In this document: in pieces, positions 26,501 to 39,100 of the stretch | How positions within the stretch are numbered: position 1 is the stretch's first letter | Layout of the letters: every line of letters starts with the position of its first letter | Assembly (NCBI RefSeq): GCF_022458985.1 | Contig: NC_061772.1 | Coordinates: 26,843,501 to 26,907,500 of the forward strand | DNA length: 64,000 nucleotides | Direction of reading: 5' to 3' | DNA from: Mugil cephalus | Lineage: Eukaryota > Chordata > Actinopteri > Mugiliformes > Mugilidae | Position numbers and translations under genes: made by a program | Notes under the pieces: model-generated | The model's database searches: none | The model's input: only the letters and a program-made list of their open reading frames with translations | What the model was told of the DNA's origin: nothing

Positions 26501-28674
26501 CTGCCATCGAGAGTGTCACTGCTATGTGGTGGGGGTGTCTGCTCTGGTCTAAGTGGGTGCTACATACAGCCAGCAAGTTACAGCCACACGAATGAGTGTC
26601 AGGTCCAAAATGTCCAAAAGCAGAACATTATGTTGTCACAAGATGGTCATAATGTTATTCACTTCTCCTGTCAGTGGTTTTAATGCTATGGCGGATCGGC
26701 ACGTATAGTTCTAAATGCTATAAAACTGTAGAGAATAAAACATCTAAATTCTGCATCAGACTTTCTGATGTTTCTTTGTCTTATTGAAAACACTGACTGC
26801 ACACGAGCTGTGTGTTGCGTGCATATCTAGGGCCGGTTAACTCTGAGTAAAGAATGACTTTACATATCAAGCCAAAGAGTCTGACCACTGCTGGTTTTTA
26901 GTTCACACTTTGCACACCACGCCCCCTTTTTATGAACATCCCTTCTGCATTTTAAAAACACTTCAAAATGTTTACAAAACCTCGCTTTTTGCTGCAGGTC
27001 AACTTCACAGCCTGTGATTTTACTGTACATTCCCTGCCAGGCCTGCCGCTGGCACAGGGCGAAAGTCCTGATGAGAAATACGCATCCGTCTGACACAGTG
27101 TTTATAATAATGCATCCTCAGCAGGATATGAGTCTGACTAACACTCCTAAGAAAGGCAAAGCTATGATCTGTTTCTCCTTGGACACCTCACATCTGACGG
27201 CTGAGGTCAATGACTATGGGATGATAGAGCGCTTGCCTGTGAGCTTTTACTTGTATCAAAAAAGATAAAACAATTGTGTCGGCTTACGGTGACGGTGAGG
27301 AGATTCTACTCACACGCTGCACATGAAACAATACAATCAGAAATGTTTCATGCCCTTGAAATAGAGTTAAAGGATTTTGTGGTCCTCACAGGAAAAACAG
27401 AAATTGCTTAACACGTGAACATATTAAACTACGTGCACAGTTATGTATGACATAACATTTGACATCACATTTAATCAAACTGACCCTTTAAAATGAAACA
27501 TGCGAGACATACATTACGATACAGCTTATTGAATCTTGAACATGCAGATCTCATATACTTATCTCATGATCAGTCAGTGGGACACGACCCAGATGGCAGA
27601 TCATTTAATTTCCCAAATGTTATTTGATGAATGCTTCCTGGAAGCCTGGGTTTTCGAGAAGCACATTCATTCTCTGTGTTCTCTTTCCTATGATGCTTCC
27701 TTTATTCCGCATGTTGCAGTTTACATGGCACACTCTCACCGACGTGCACACAGCGTGCAAACTTACACCCTGTTATCAGCTGAGGATAACATTGTTGAGA
27801 GGGATTTCTGAAGACTTTCAGTCAAGTGATAAAGAAGGAGGAGCCTTAAATAGAATGCACTGTGTCTGTGAGTGCAGGGAGGGCTGTGCACACAGACTAG
27901 GGTCTGTGCTTCAGGCTACAGTACATGCTAGAGTGAATTGATGTGAGTGTGGAAGAGCACTGCTCTGTCACAGCCTAACATGAGCTGAATGTCACATGAC
28001 GCAGATGTGTTCACAAGTTGGTCACTGCCAAGAGGACCCTTCCTGTAAGGAACCCATGACAATTGCGAATCCCCACCCTAACCCAATAGGCAGCGCCAGC
28101 CTTTCAGTTCCTGGTTTGGTGAAATCCACAGGAACCGTAACTCCAAAATATGCAGTTTTTAAAAGAATTGTGTGGGCAAAACATTGACATAATGAGAGAC
28201 TAGCTATTGCTAATCTTGATCACATAAAATATGGCTGACTGTTGACAATGAACAGGCTGGATCTAAGTCTTCTTTTCTCTCCATAGTCACATTAAAGTTA
28301 CATTAAAGATGAAGCTAATAGCTGCGTCTCCGTGCGGACCATTAGATTGAGTAACTTCAAAATGACAGTTAAACAGTCTGTTGAAGTGATTTCTAAAAGT
28401 GCATTGAAGGGACACACCGCTGTAGCTGCAGAAGTTTGAAAACAGCAGAGGTATCCAAAAGAGGGGAAAAAACGCAGAAGCGCGCTTTGGCATTTTTGCG
28501 CACGATACAAAACTAGCGTTTTCATATGTTGACGTGATTTTTCTAGTCATTTCTTACCACTTCAGCAATAAGCAGCATTCCCTTCTTTGAGGTGGCGAAC
28601 TCTTTGGTCGGGAGGACAGAGAGCAGGACATTCTGGCGCGGCTGGTTCGAGTCGGGAGTCTCGATGTCCCCCAT
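23519..28674 (-). CDS. cmtm3: CKLF-like MARVEL transmembrane domain-containing protein 3
   Basis: Five exons on the minus strand: 28558-28674 (ATG), 24733-24888, 24537-24632, 24292-24412 and 23519-23547 (TGA). The product is 172 residues. The order is a short hydrophilic N-terminus (MGDIETPDSN), then KGMLLIAEV leading into the first helix, ALSFISFVCFAAS. VPVLEFLLALFVLF, the motif FLWPLM|DFLRCVTASIIFFI, and IFGFIATIAFALDFYLIFNE complete four MARVEL helices. The tail FLKQGGGESNEEQSGQQ ends in DDSSDSDSD, the same acidic serine end as human CMTM3. Human CMTM3 is an endosome/plasma-membrane protein affecting cadherin and EGFR trafficking; that role is inferred here. Exons 2 and 3 are 156 and 96 bases, exactly as in the neighbouring cklf gene, supporting tandem duplication. 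The 121-base exon 4 ends in phase 1. Intron 1 is 3.7 kb. Confidence 0.95.
25215..25275. repeat. interspersed fish repeat, copy B
   Basis: Reverse-complement match to the block at 11,400-11,455: TCATGAACTGTATAAAGACG and the following CGGAACGAACAGCTCC. A related CTAGATGGCGCC block lies at about 25,478, so the repeat may extend to about 25,500. Confidence 0.45.
26364..26705 (+). mobile_element. Tc1-like element, copy 7, both ends present
   Basis: The left end TACACAGATCAGGC plus ATAACATTATGACC and the right end ATGGCGGATCGGCACGTA both abut TA. The internal blocks GACTCATCAGAGAATGGA and CTTCTCCTGTCAGTGGTTTT match other copies. It is 342 bases, internally deleted and non-coding. Confidence 0.75.
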
Positions 28675-28960
28675 TGTTGGAAGGAAAAAGTAGCAGTAAA
28701 CCCTGCTCAAACTTTTGAAAGCTCAAACTGCGCGTAGCGTACGGGATTCGAGGCGAAAGGAGAAGAAGATGTGAGGAGGCGTGAGGCTTCGGGTAGGTGG
28801 AAACGGAAACAATGACAGCGCGGAAACGCAGCGCGTTCAGCTCCCAAAAGCGCAACATCTGCTTTCTCCAGATGTGAAATGCGATGCCCCTTCAGCTGCA
28901 TTCAACGCGATCTTGAGCTACTCACAGTGGAAATACCAAACTCATGAGGTCACAAAGCAA
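28600..28960 (-). promoter_or_regulatory. cmtm3 promoter, squeezed between cmtm3 and the cklf 3' end
   Basis: CpG-rich sequence lies around and upstream of the cmtm3 start (28,674). The cklf poly(A) signal AATAAA is at 28,971-28,976 on the minus strand. The distance from that signal to the cmtm3 ATG is about 300 bases, which must include the cmtm3 5'UTR and promoter. No TATA box was identified. Confidence 0.45.
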
Positions 28961-29177
28961 AGGGAAAATCTTTATTGGTGGATATTTTCCTCAGTAAGAA
29001 AATCCTAATTTCAAAAACTCACCAATATGTGGCAGCATTAACCTGACTTGCTGACTTTAATATACACAAAACTTTTTTTTTTTTAAACACACAGTGCAGC
29101 CTGCACATTCCAGTCACGTGGTACAATTGGTCGGAAAATGGAGAAATTGGTGCGTTAGATTACATAATTTACTGCAA

Positions 29178-30294
29178 TTAAGATTCGTTGGCTTGTTGCT
29201 GGGTTTCATTCCTCCGCTTGTTGAATGTGATGAGCTTGAAAAGAGTGTAGATGTCCACAAACAGCAGCCCCGCTGACATGAAAGTCACTATCTGCAAACA
29301 CAGAGCAGGTCTCAGAATAGACGCATTGATTTATGGCAGATGTTAAAGTCTGGTTTAATGAGCAGGTCTAAATGCCTGGAACATTTCATTTCACATTTCA
29401 AGAAAAAAAAAAAAAAAAAAAAAACATTCTTACCCCTCCAACCAGCGTGCCTGGGACATTGTACGTAATCAAAGCCATCAAACTCAAGACAGTCAAGTAG
29501 ACCGATGCAAAGACCGAATTGAAAATATCCTGGTGAGAAGGCAGACAAGGCAACTTAAGAAGAAGAATTTAAAAATGCACCATCCATCTTGCAGCATGCA
29601 TGGTTCAAACAAACTTGCACGATGTCATAATGCTGTGCAGCAAAAAAATGACTCACAATAAGAGGCCAGAAGAAGTATGTCAGCCTCTTGTTGAGTTTGA
29701 GCACATAGAGAAGCAGCAGAAAAGAAGTGATGAGAAACTCCAACACCGTGGCTGCAATGAACTTTGGTCTGGACCCAGCTGTGAAACACACAAATGCTAC
29801 AAATAGAGTCACCTAAGAGAGAAAAAAAAGGGGGACATAGTGCATGGGGGAAAAAATAGTTAATGCACTTAAACACAGTATCAACAAGAAATATACGCCA
29901 TGTTATTCAGCTCAGAGACCTCAGTGACCCGCTGCATGCAACATGTTACACATTTCAGTTCTCAGCAGAGAAAGAGGAACCAAGTTTCTTCTTCCCATGG
30001 CAGTTTTAAAGAAGACTGAGCCACGGCTTTAGCTTCTGAAATGGTTTAGCCTGCGATCTAGAAACAGCTCATTGTGGACTTTAAAATAATACACACTTGA
30101 CGCACTGTTGTTACCTTGTTTCACTTTCTAATGTGCAGATGACTTTACCGGCTCGTCTGTACTGTTTCAGAGTGCATGACGTTCAAAGTTAGGGTGATAC
30201 AAAAAGAAAAAAAGAAAAAAAGAACACATCTCACCATCTCTGCCACTTTCACCAGCCCCCTCCTGGATTTGAGGAAAGCGGAGTCCACATCCAT
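29178..30294 (-). CDS. cklf: chemokine-like factor (MARVEL family), cklf-like
   Basis: Four exons on the minus strand: 30235-30294 (ATG in a good ACCATGG context), 29657-29812, 29434-29529 and 29178-29291 (TAA). All introns are phase 0, and the product is 141 residues. A 20-residue N-terminus (MDVDSAFLKSRRGLVKVAEM) precedes four hydrophobic helices, including TVLEFLITSFLLLLYVLKLN and the family motif FFWPLI|DIFNSVF, then ALITYNVPGTLVGG and a last helix IVTFMSAGLLFVDIYTLF. The tail is basic, then glutamine-rich. FWPL-D-I-NS and the LVGG ending of exon 3 are closest to human CKLF. Position beside cmtm3 and cmtm4, in the same order and orientation as the human cluster, supports this. CMTM1 and CMTM2 equivalents are absent. 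Secreted chemokine activity, claimed for mammalian CKLF, is not evident here; no classical signal peptide precedes the helices. The poly(A) signal is at 28,971-28,976. Confidence 0.85.
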
Positions 30295-32829
30295 GGTTAC
30301 GATTTCACTGTGATTCTGAAGACATGCTGTTGCAGGTTCATTTGCAGAGCACAGCTCACTCTGTTGTCTGTTTCCCTAAATACGCTGTTTCCTGTGATCT
30401 GAAAAGGAAATGACTGTAACTGCAAGAATACGTGTTATATTTTAACCGACGAGAGAATCAAAATTACAATACACATGTAAAAAAAAACTACAGGAAATCA
30501 TAAAGAGAGAAAAAAGGGAGTGTTCTCAATCAGGGGCTGATGGTAATCTTTAGCGGGGTTGTTCTTCTGTAAAATATCTGCAACACACCCTAAAAAATTA
30601 TTCAGAGAACCTGTTACAAACACCTTAAGTAAATGCGTTATCACAATACAAAATAAATAAATAAATAAATTTGTTTATTTAGATCAGGGGACTTCAACGT
30701 TTTTCAGGCCAAGGACCCCCGAACTGATGAGAGATTAAGAAGGGACCCCCTACCTACTATATGTGTATATATGTGTATATACATTAAACTTGGCCTAGTG
30801 CTATTTATAAATATATCTTGTTATCAAGGAAGTTGTTTGCATTCAACTTCAAAAAAAAAAAAAAAATAGGGCAGAACGTGCAACAGTAGGGTGGCTGTGC
30901 AACTGCTGCAAACATAAACCTACCTGACATAAACATACATATAACTGTATGTATATACATATACAGATATGTAATTAAAAGATGAAGAAAAAAACACATA
31001 GTTGTCCATTTAGGCTTCAGTAATTGGCTGATGGAAGCGAGCTGCACTGTTAGCTTCTCTTCTGCTAATATTGGCGGGAACCTAACAGAGTCAGGCTGTA
31101 ATATGCAGCCTTGTGATTGGCTCAGCAGCGATGGGGGTGGGGCCTACAGTGTACAAGATGCTTAGATTGACAGGTCTTGGCTAGTGTGGCGCTCTGTGTG
31201 AAATGATGAACGTGGAATGAGTGAAGTCCCGACTGAAAGACAACATCTACTGCTTCCACTGATCCCTTTACTGAAATATGTTGTATTTATGTTAATGTTT
31301 ATTTAAAGAAATTTAAATAAATTGAAGACCTATGATTTAGACTAAATTTAGTCTAAACTGATATTTCTGTGTCACTTGACACTGAACTGTTTTCAAGTTC
31401 TGTTAACTTAATAAAAGTGACCTGATGACTCCGTATTTCAGTTTTTCACACTGTAATATATATATATATATATTTTTTGATTCAACAAAGAAAATCAATG
31501 CAACAATTTCCATTAATCGTTTTGAGTTCCCGCAACTTCTCATGGAATAACTTTTAACCAATAGACTGTGTTACTTACGGGAATTATCTTTTCTTCTACA
31601 ATCAACAGTGTTTTTAATTCTGAATCAGTCAAGATGGACGACTTAGCCTAGTCCACTGTCAGTCACAACACAACTGAGAACATTCCCAAATACACCAGTA
31701 TGTGAATGGGAATCATAAATTACATAATACTCATTTTGAAATGTGAATCAGGACACATGTTCCTTCGTCTTTACTGCATGATCAAAAACTCAACTAAGAT
31801 AATGTGTCGCAGACTATCCCTAGTCTGTCTGGACACTTAACACACCCAGTGTGAACTCCACTGGTGTACTGATTGCAATGAGTGATGTTTGGATTGGCAG
31901 TCACGTTTCTGTCAGTCTGCCCCAGGGCAGCTGTGACTACTGTGGTAGTTTACCACCACGAGGTTGTGACTGTGTAAGTGACTGAATAATACGTTCAATG
32001 TAAAGCATCTCTGAGTGTCTATGACAAAGCTATATTTGAAAAAATTTGATTAATAATATTATTAAACTCTTCGTCCCCATGTCTATTTTTCTGCATCCTG
32101 TGCGAAAATGACATATATTAATAAATGGGTTATATCTTCACAACTCTGTTAAATAATTTTGGTGACGCAAATAACTGTGAGATTGCTACAAAAATGTCAG
32201 AACAGAGATAAATGTTTCTGTGTCACAGAAAAATAATCTGGAACAAAGTAGTAAATATAGATTTCTGTTCTCGCCTAAAAAGCCCCACATTATTTGAAGT
32301 AAAAACCACCCCTGATATGAAAATTATGCCTTTCTGTCACATTTTGGCACCATATGTGCCATTTGACCTTTGTCGGGTACCACTCTGAAAAACTAATTTA
32401 GTTCCACTGATATATCACTTAATACAAATACAACCGTTTTCACCCAGACTATGTGTAAAAGGAAGCCTTCGCTGAAACTCAAAGGAGAATATCTCGACAA
32501 CCGATAGGTCAATTTTAATGATTGATACCTCTATCGACTAATCAGAGTCTAAACACTCAAAAGCCATGCCCAAATTTACTGTAGCAACCACCAATGATGA
32601 CCCAGAATGAAGTAAACACAAAGATCGCATCAGTGAAGGTAAGACATACTTTACGATTTTGCAAAAGTTACTTTCGCGACTCTTTGGCTTCTAGCTCTCT
32701 GAGTTTCTGTAACACAGTGAAGAGATAGACATCATTGTAATCAACCTCATCTGTATGGTTATCGGGAAGTGGCGAGGTTAATAGAAACATAACAGATACA
32801 TACATACACATATAATACATATTAACTGC
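30295..32829. other. gap between cklf and the galns 3' end
   Basis: No gene is seen. The first 120 bases are the probable cklf 5'UTR and promoter. A hAT-like repeat fragment lies at about 30,680-30,770, AT microsatellites near 30,760-30,790 and 31,456, and the rest is AT-rich sequence. The join between the human 16q21-like and 16q24.3-like blocks falls here. Confidence 0.6.
30680..30770. repeat. interspersed repeat fragment, hAT-like text
   Basis: GGGGACTTCAACGTTTTTCAGGCCAAGGACCCCC followed by GGGACCCCCTACCTA is a phrase typical of fish hAT-type non-autonomous repeats, though no matching second end was found. It is a weak call. Confidence 0.35.
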
Positions 32830-33189
32830 TTTATTTTTCACAGTAAAAGACAATTTTATTGCAAAACATTGTTCATAGGATACAGAACGAAACTTTGTGC
32901 AATTCACTGTAGCCCCAAGATGAATAAATACAGTACATATCTCTTTCTGCTCTTAATCATCATCATCACCAACAACTGTAAAAAATATTTGGAAGATTAA
33001 TGTCATGTTGTGATACTCAACCAGTTCCTTGGATTGGGCCCATATCCTTCTCCACCACAATTTCACAAAGAACTTCATTTTAAAAGATACATTTTAAAGA
33101 TATGTAAAATCACTAGGTTGACGGTTCTGTAGTAAGGCACATCTTCCTGTTTTGCTATCTCATCTTCATCTGGCCCAGAACGTTGTCTC
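32830..33189 (-). other. galns 3'UTR
   Basis: About 360 bases follow the stop and end near AATAAA on the minus strand at 32,830-32,835. No repeat was recognised in it. Confidence 0.5.
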
Positions 33190-36100
33190 TCAGTGTGGCC
33201 AATCACATTTCCAGGGTGCAGACTTGGGCGCTTTCAGACACTTTCCTATCTTCTCGCAGCCGGCAGGGGCCCAGTTCTGTAAATAAAGAAAGTACAGTCA
33301 TCGCAGCGAGTGCAGCAACACGGCGTTATCTCCAGGAAGTAAGTGTAACTATTCTGTAAGAGTTTAATTTTAGTTTGTCAGTGGTGGCACTAAGCACCAG
33401 TTGGTTTTTGCTTCCTGTCTTGTGCCATGCAGGCTATCAAGGGACTTCAGTTTCCTGCCCTGCGCTTTCTTTCTCTTTCTTTTTTTAATGAGTCTTTTCC
33501 TTTGGCAATGAGCAATAGGCAGGATCTTGTGTTGTTAAATGAATATTAACACATTTTTCATAAGAGTTAAATAACATTGACCGTCTTGTGACAATTCAGT
33601 GCTCTGCTGGGAAACTTTTGGACCTGGCATTCGTTAATGTGGATGTTACTTAGACGTGTAGCACCCACCTAGACCAGACCAGACACCCCCCACCCCCTGG
33701 CTTTGTTGAAATGTACTGGAATGCAAACCCTCATTAAATATGTAGAAGTTGCACGTTAACTTGTTCAAGACTCAAATACAAACCAGGGCAGCCACTGGTA
33801 TGATCCATAAGATTAAGATTGCGCTTACATTATGCACCATAAGGGGGCAGTGTTGTAACACAAATAAACACACATCAGCGTCCTCACAAGCTTTGGAACT
33901 GGGAGGGAGACAAAGCCACAACTCAGTTCTGCTGCCTTAAATAATCAAAAAACAGATTTATTCACAAATCACTGGCACAATATCAAGTAGGAAAAAAATA
34001 GGGCCCTGCCCGAGGTGATGACTTCATCAAGTGTGATGCACGCTGTGAAGTATGTAAGTAAGCAAATAAGAAGCAAATAAAAGCTCTCTATTTGGAGAGA
34101 TAGGTTATTAGTCGAGCTACGACTCGTTGTCATTTATTTTAGATTTCATTTATCTGATGACTGCAGACATGTCTTATTTACATTTACTTGTCATACGACA
34201 GTATGTTGTGTGAAGAAGCTCAACTAAACTGGTTGATTTTACAATAGTATTATGAGATTAAACGCTGAAACAACGCATATACTTGTTTATAAGATGGGAA
34301 TCGTACCATTACTGCCAAGTCACACATGTTGAGCTGCGGCATCCCGGGCACCAGAGTCTTCTTATGCTCATTCACAATTGGGAAGATCTGTCTCATGACA
34401 TCCTGGTACTCCTTCGCCAAAACGCTGCAAACATGCAAAAAAAACAAAGACGTATAGTCAGTGGGGTGCTCATCTCCTAATTATTTCTTGACTAACTGTA
34501 GCATCAAAAGACAAATTAAGTTGTTTCTGCGTAACTCAGATATCTTAATTTATCTGACGGAAAGTTCAAAACTTCAAAAGAAGCTGAATGAAATGAATGA
34601 AATTAGTTGCTAAGACATCTGCAGAATATTTTCCTTTTGGCTCTTTTACAGCAAAAAATTAACTAGTATACAACAAAAATGTTAAGTGTACATATACAGT
34701 AAACTATCTGCTGTGTGATAACATTGGTTCTATTTCTTGCATTTGCAAATTTTGTATATATTTGCTAATTTTATTTTATTTTATTTAATTATTATGTTTT
34801 AAAACTATAAAATATATTTTGATTAAATTATAGTTTTATATACTTTATTTATTTCTTTATTTTTTTACTGTTACAAGGCAATTTCCCTTGTGGATCAATA
34901 AAGTCTAAGTCTAAACATACTGTAACAATTACACCTCTGGACCCATATTCACCATATTAATACGTGTAAGTCACTGCTGTTTTTTTTTTCGCATACTGAT
35001 TTTGTCCAATTGTTGTTTCACTACAAAATTAAAAGCCTTGCATGTACACACAACGAACATAATCCCCTTCAATGCATGTATAAAATACGATGTAGCCTAC
35101 AGGCTTATCTCATTATATTAGCATGATGACACGCTACAGCATCAAAGACCAAAAAAAAAAAAAAGAAAAAAAAGAAAGCCATAAACACACACAGGCTGTC
35201 CACTCGGGTAACCTTTGGGAAAGCACACTCAGCAGGGTGAACTATGTAACCCCCATCGCATCCCCTGTCTCTCAATTACTGCTGTTGGACACCAGTGAGC
35301 CCGAGCACCTCTGTGCATTATTATATTCAGAGTGTAAAACACAGGGGCCCTGAAGGCTTTCAAAGGAACGCTGCTCTCAATAGGACCTGTAGGGTTAATG
35401 GGCTGTGTGTGTGTGTGTGTGAGCGTGTTGTGTTGGGGGGGGGAGTGGGCGTCTGGTGGCGTGACACAAGGATAGACAAATATCAGCAGTGCAATTACAC
35501 CCCTGATACACTCGCCGGCAGCACCTGTGCCAGCCTTCCATCCTCCCTCCACTGCAAACCCAACCCTCTGATTGGCCCCCGGGGATCATGTGCATGTGTG
35601 TGAGGTGAAGTGTCAATTAGAGTAATAACCTCGGGCCCTGTCCAGCTCACACCTACCCTCCCTCTTAGATCTCCCACAGGGCAGCAAGGCTTCCTCCATC
35701 AGCCAGCACCTGCTCCTTTCCTTGATAGTCTTTACTTTCCCCTACAATTACTTGACTGGTACTGCGGCTGCAATTAGTCTCTCTCCTTGTGTGCTACATT
35801 TGTCATAAGTTGACCATCTATCCGTGCATCGCCACCCTAGCTGATAGGAAAAAAAAAAAACGTTTTCGGTTCAAAATCACACATTCAGATTAAATTGCTT
35901 CAGCTATCTAAAATCGAGAATTCCGCTTTCGTCCGATCTCGATCGGGGAGGAGGAATATTTCCTTCGCCTCCAATCTGTGCTCGCCACTGATTGTTGCGA
36001 TTCATTTCCGTGATAAGTGATGAAGCAGCTTAATAGAAGTAAATGTAAGGGAGATTTATCAGGCCGCTGGAAGTCTTCATATTTCTCCATGCGAGCGTGC

Positions 36101-39100
36101 AAGCGAAGGGGAAAGTTGCACCGAGCTCCTAAAGTTTTCTATTGTTTTGTCTATGCACTGAAAATCTCAGAGTGCGGACCTCTAAATCAAAAACTAATAA
36201 TATCATTTGTTTATGCCCCCCTCTGCAAACAAATAATGAAAAGCCCACAGTCAGCACAGCTCATTATCATGATTATAACCCTTAGCTTAGTAGTGTAGAG
36301 GCAAAATCTGGAATAATAAGCAGGCTGTATGCAAATGGAGTCTTTTGATTTATAATGTATGGCACCCAAGGGGGATGGGGGCATTGCTCAGGTGTGTCAC
36401 CACTCTGATTACTGATTCATAACACTATTGCAGGAAGACACACACACACACTCACGCACGCACACACACACACACACACACAAACAACCACACAGTAGCA
36501 GAAGGTGGGGGAATTGAGGAGACAATCAAATACATCTGTCCTGCCTTCCCCTCCCCTCCACCGTCTTCTCCACCCCGATGGAAATTGAGCACTTCAGTGA
36601 GGACTATTGATTGGGGACACAAGAGCTCGGTGGCAGGCGGCGGCAGATGAGGCCAGACTGTGCAGGGACTGCGCCTGCAGTGTCGGGGCTGGGAGTGACG
36701 CGGGTGACCGGGAGCTCTGGGGACGCACGAGGCCAAAGAAAGGACGACGTGTTGGTCTCAGGGGCGAAGGCAGGAAAAAGGTTTCGAGCTGGTGCGGTTA
36801 AGCTCCAACGTCAGAGAGTCTGGTGGATGGTTGAGTGCGTGTTTCATTGTGGACCACCACCGGAGGACCTGTCATCCTCCAGCTCCGACGTATAAATAAC
36901 ATTCAACCAGAAACACGGCAAAAAAAATAAATGTTCCTCTCTTTATACACTGCTTTTCTGGGAATTGCGTCTGTGTGTGTGTGTGTGCTCCTTGTGATAT
37001 CACAGCCTGCGACAGTAGTGAAGGTATGTGTGCGGACAGGCCCTACATCATCTTAAGTGGCTCTTTAGGTGCTGACAGAGATTAATGGTGGCCGGGCTGC
37101 CAGTCCAGCTGGGGGACCTAAGAGCACACGGACAAAACACACACACACTCACACTCACACATGTACGCAGGGACATAGGTTTAACTGGGACGTAGGAGAA
37201 CGGTCCCGGTGGACGGAGAGGAACGGAGGATGAGTGGCGACAAGTGAGCTGAGATGCATTAACGCAGGGGCATCAAACTCATTTTAGATCAGGGGCCACA
37301 TACGGCCGGACCAGTAACAGGATACAGTATTAACCAATAAACAACCACAACACTAAATGTTGTGTAAATAAAGTTCATTATAAAAATGGCCCCTGTGCAG
37401 AGGGTCCGTGTAGGGTCAAAAATTTAAATTTAAATTCAAGGCATTTTTCTTTATCAGGATCGAGTATGGACGAACAAAACTTTAAAAACCACCATTTTCC
37501 GTTCCTAAAAACAAAAAATAAAATCGCTAGAAGACAGAAACAAAAAAAAAGCGCCTTTTTTTTCATATTGTGCGTTGTTGTTTTCAAAGTAAGAGCGTGT
37601 GCGAGGACGGCGCTGTGTAAGAGAAGTTGATGGAATCAGTACGTTGTTTTCCGAAATAATAGAAGAGTCTCAGTGAAGAGGACATGGCTGCAGAAAAACG
37701 TCACATATTTCAGGTAAAAACTAAAAATAACTACATATAAGCAGGGGATAGTTAGCTACTAGCTAACATTACAATGATATGCATCAGATTTCACGTCAGA
37801 TTTCACGTCAAAGTCATGTCAGGTAAGGTTGTAAAGACCATTTAGCCTGGGCTAGCTAGCAAAACCACACATAAGTCATATATTTGGCCGTTCCATAAAC
37901 AAAGTACCGTCCTCATACAGGCTCCTACTTTGAAAATGACAACGTCCGTTTGCAGAATGTGAAAAAAACGCGTGCTGTTGTGTTTCTGTCTTTCTTTTTT
38001 GTTTTTAGAAGCAGAAAATGAAAATCGCCACTTTTCAAAGTTGTTTATCCCTTCTGATAAAGAAAAATACCAATTTTAATTTTTGAATTTTGAAATGAAA
38101 ATCATGAATGAACTGCTCATTTTGTTGTTTTCAAATATCCTTTTCTGAACATGAAAATCCAATCACCAAGAACATACACGGTCTGCAGAAGAAGAAGGGG
38201 GGAAAGTTCTAAAAAAAAGTTTTGAGGTTCAGATTAGAAGAAGAGGTCATGCATGGGTGTAAGTAGAGTGACATAGGAAACAAACTCAATGACCCCTCTT
38301 TGCAGTAAAAAAAAGTAAAAATAAATAAATAAAGTGTGCAGTTTTGGGTTGTGTGTGTACACGTCCAGCACTCAGCACAACACATGGCTGCATATTGATT
38401 GGTTTTTGCTTCTTCTTCTTCTTTTTTTTTTTTTTTTTTTTTTTATTCTTCCAAGTGAATAGCTGGGCTAAAAGGTGGGCAAATGAAAAACAACATTAAT
38501 GTTTTATCATCCAATCTCGATCTGGAACTGAAAGCAGCTTGAGGAGGAGATGAGGCCGGGGCAAAATATGAGAGGCAGGAAAAGAAAAAGGTCAGTGTGA
38601 GAGCTTTTTCTACGCCGGCAGGGAGCCGGAGAGCTCATCAAAGTGTTTTTTTTTTGTTTTGTTTTGAGATGATCTTAATGTATTACTCATGGTGTCCTCT
38701 TTGTGTCATTTGTTTCTCACATTAACAGTCAGAGTAAAAGATGACGCTCATCCCCTTTGAAGCCTTATTTAGTGGAGTCATAATTCAGGCCTGGTTGTTT
38801 GTGTCGTGTGGCGTCACTTCCCTCTGAGCGTTTCTTAACTCTCCTCCGGGCCGAGGCGCAGAGACACACACAGCACATTAAACAGCACTCGCTCTCAATT
38901 TGGACCCCAACAATTTATCTTGCAATTTTAACCTGCAGCGATGCACCCGGAGGGTTGAGGGGCCAGAGAGTGATCTTTAAGGAGCTGTTTGCAATCACAA
39001 AGAGAAGGGTGTAATCAGGCGTGCTCTGGCTGAGTGGATCAATCCGCCAGCTTCTTTTTTTTCCGATGCCACTGAATCGGCATTGATCTTACACACACTC

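Larger units (their letters stand above)
24889..28557 (-). other. cmtm3 intron 1
   Basis: The intron contains a short fish repeat (about 25,215-25,275), a TA run near 25,662, and a Tc1-like copy (26,364-26,705). It is otherwise without recognisable content; frames of 60-145 codons here are chance or transposon-derived. Confidence 0.65.

Noticed and set aside
35123-36895. Open frames of 60-107 codons on both strands in galns intron 12
   Set aside because: They run through CA/GT repeats and GC-rich text, differ between strands, and match no family.
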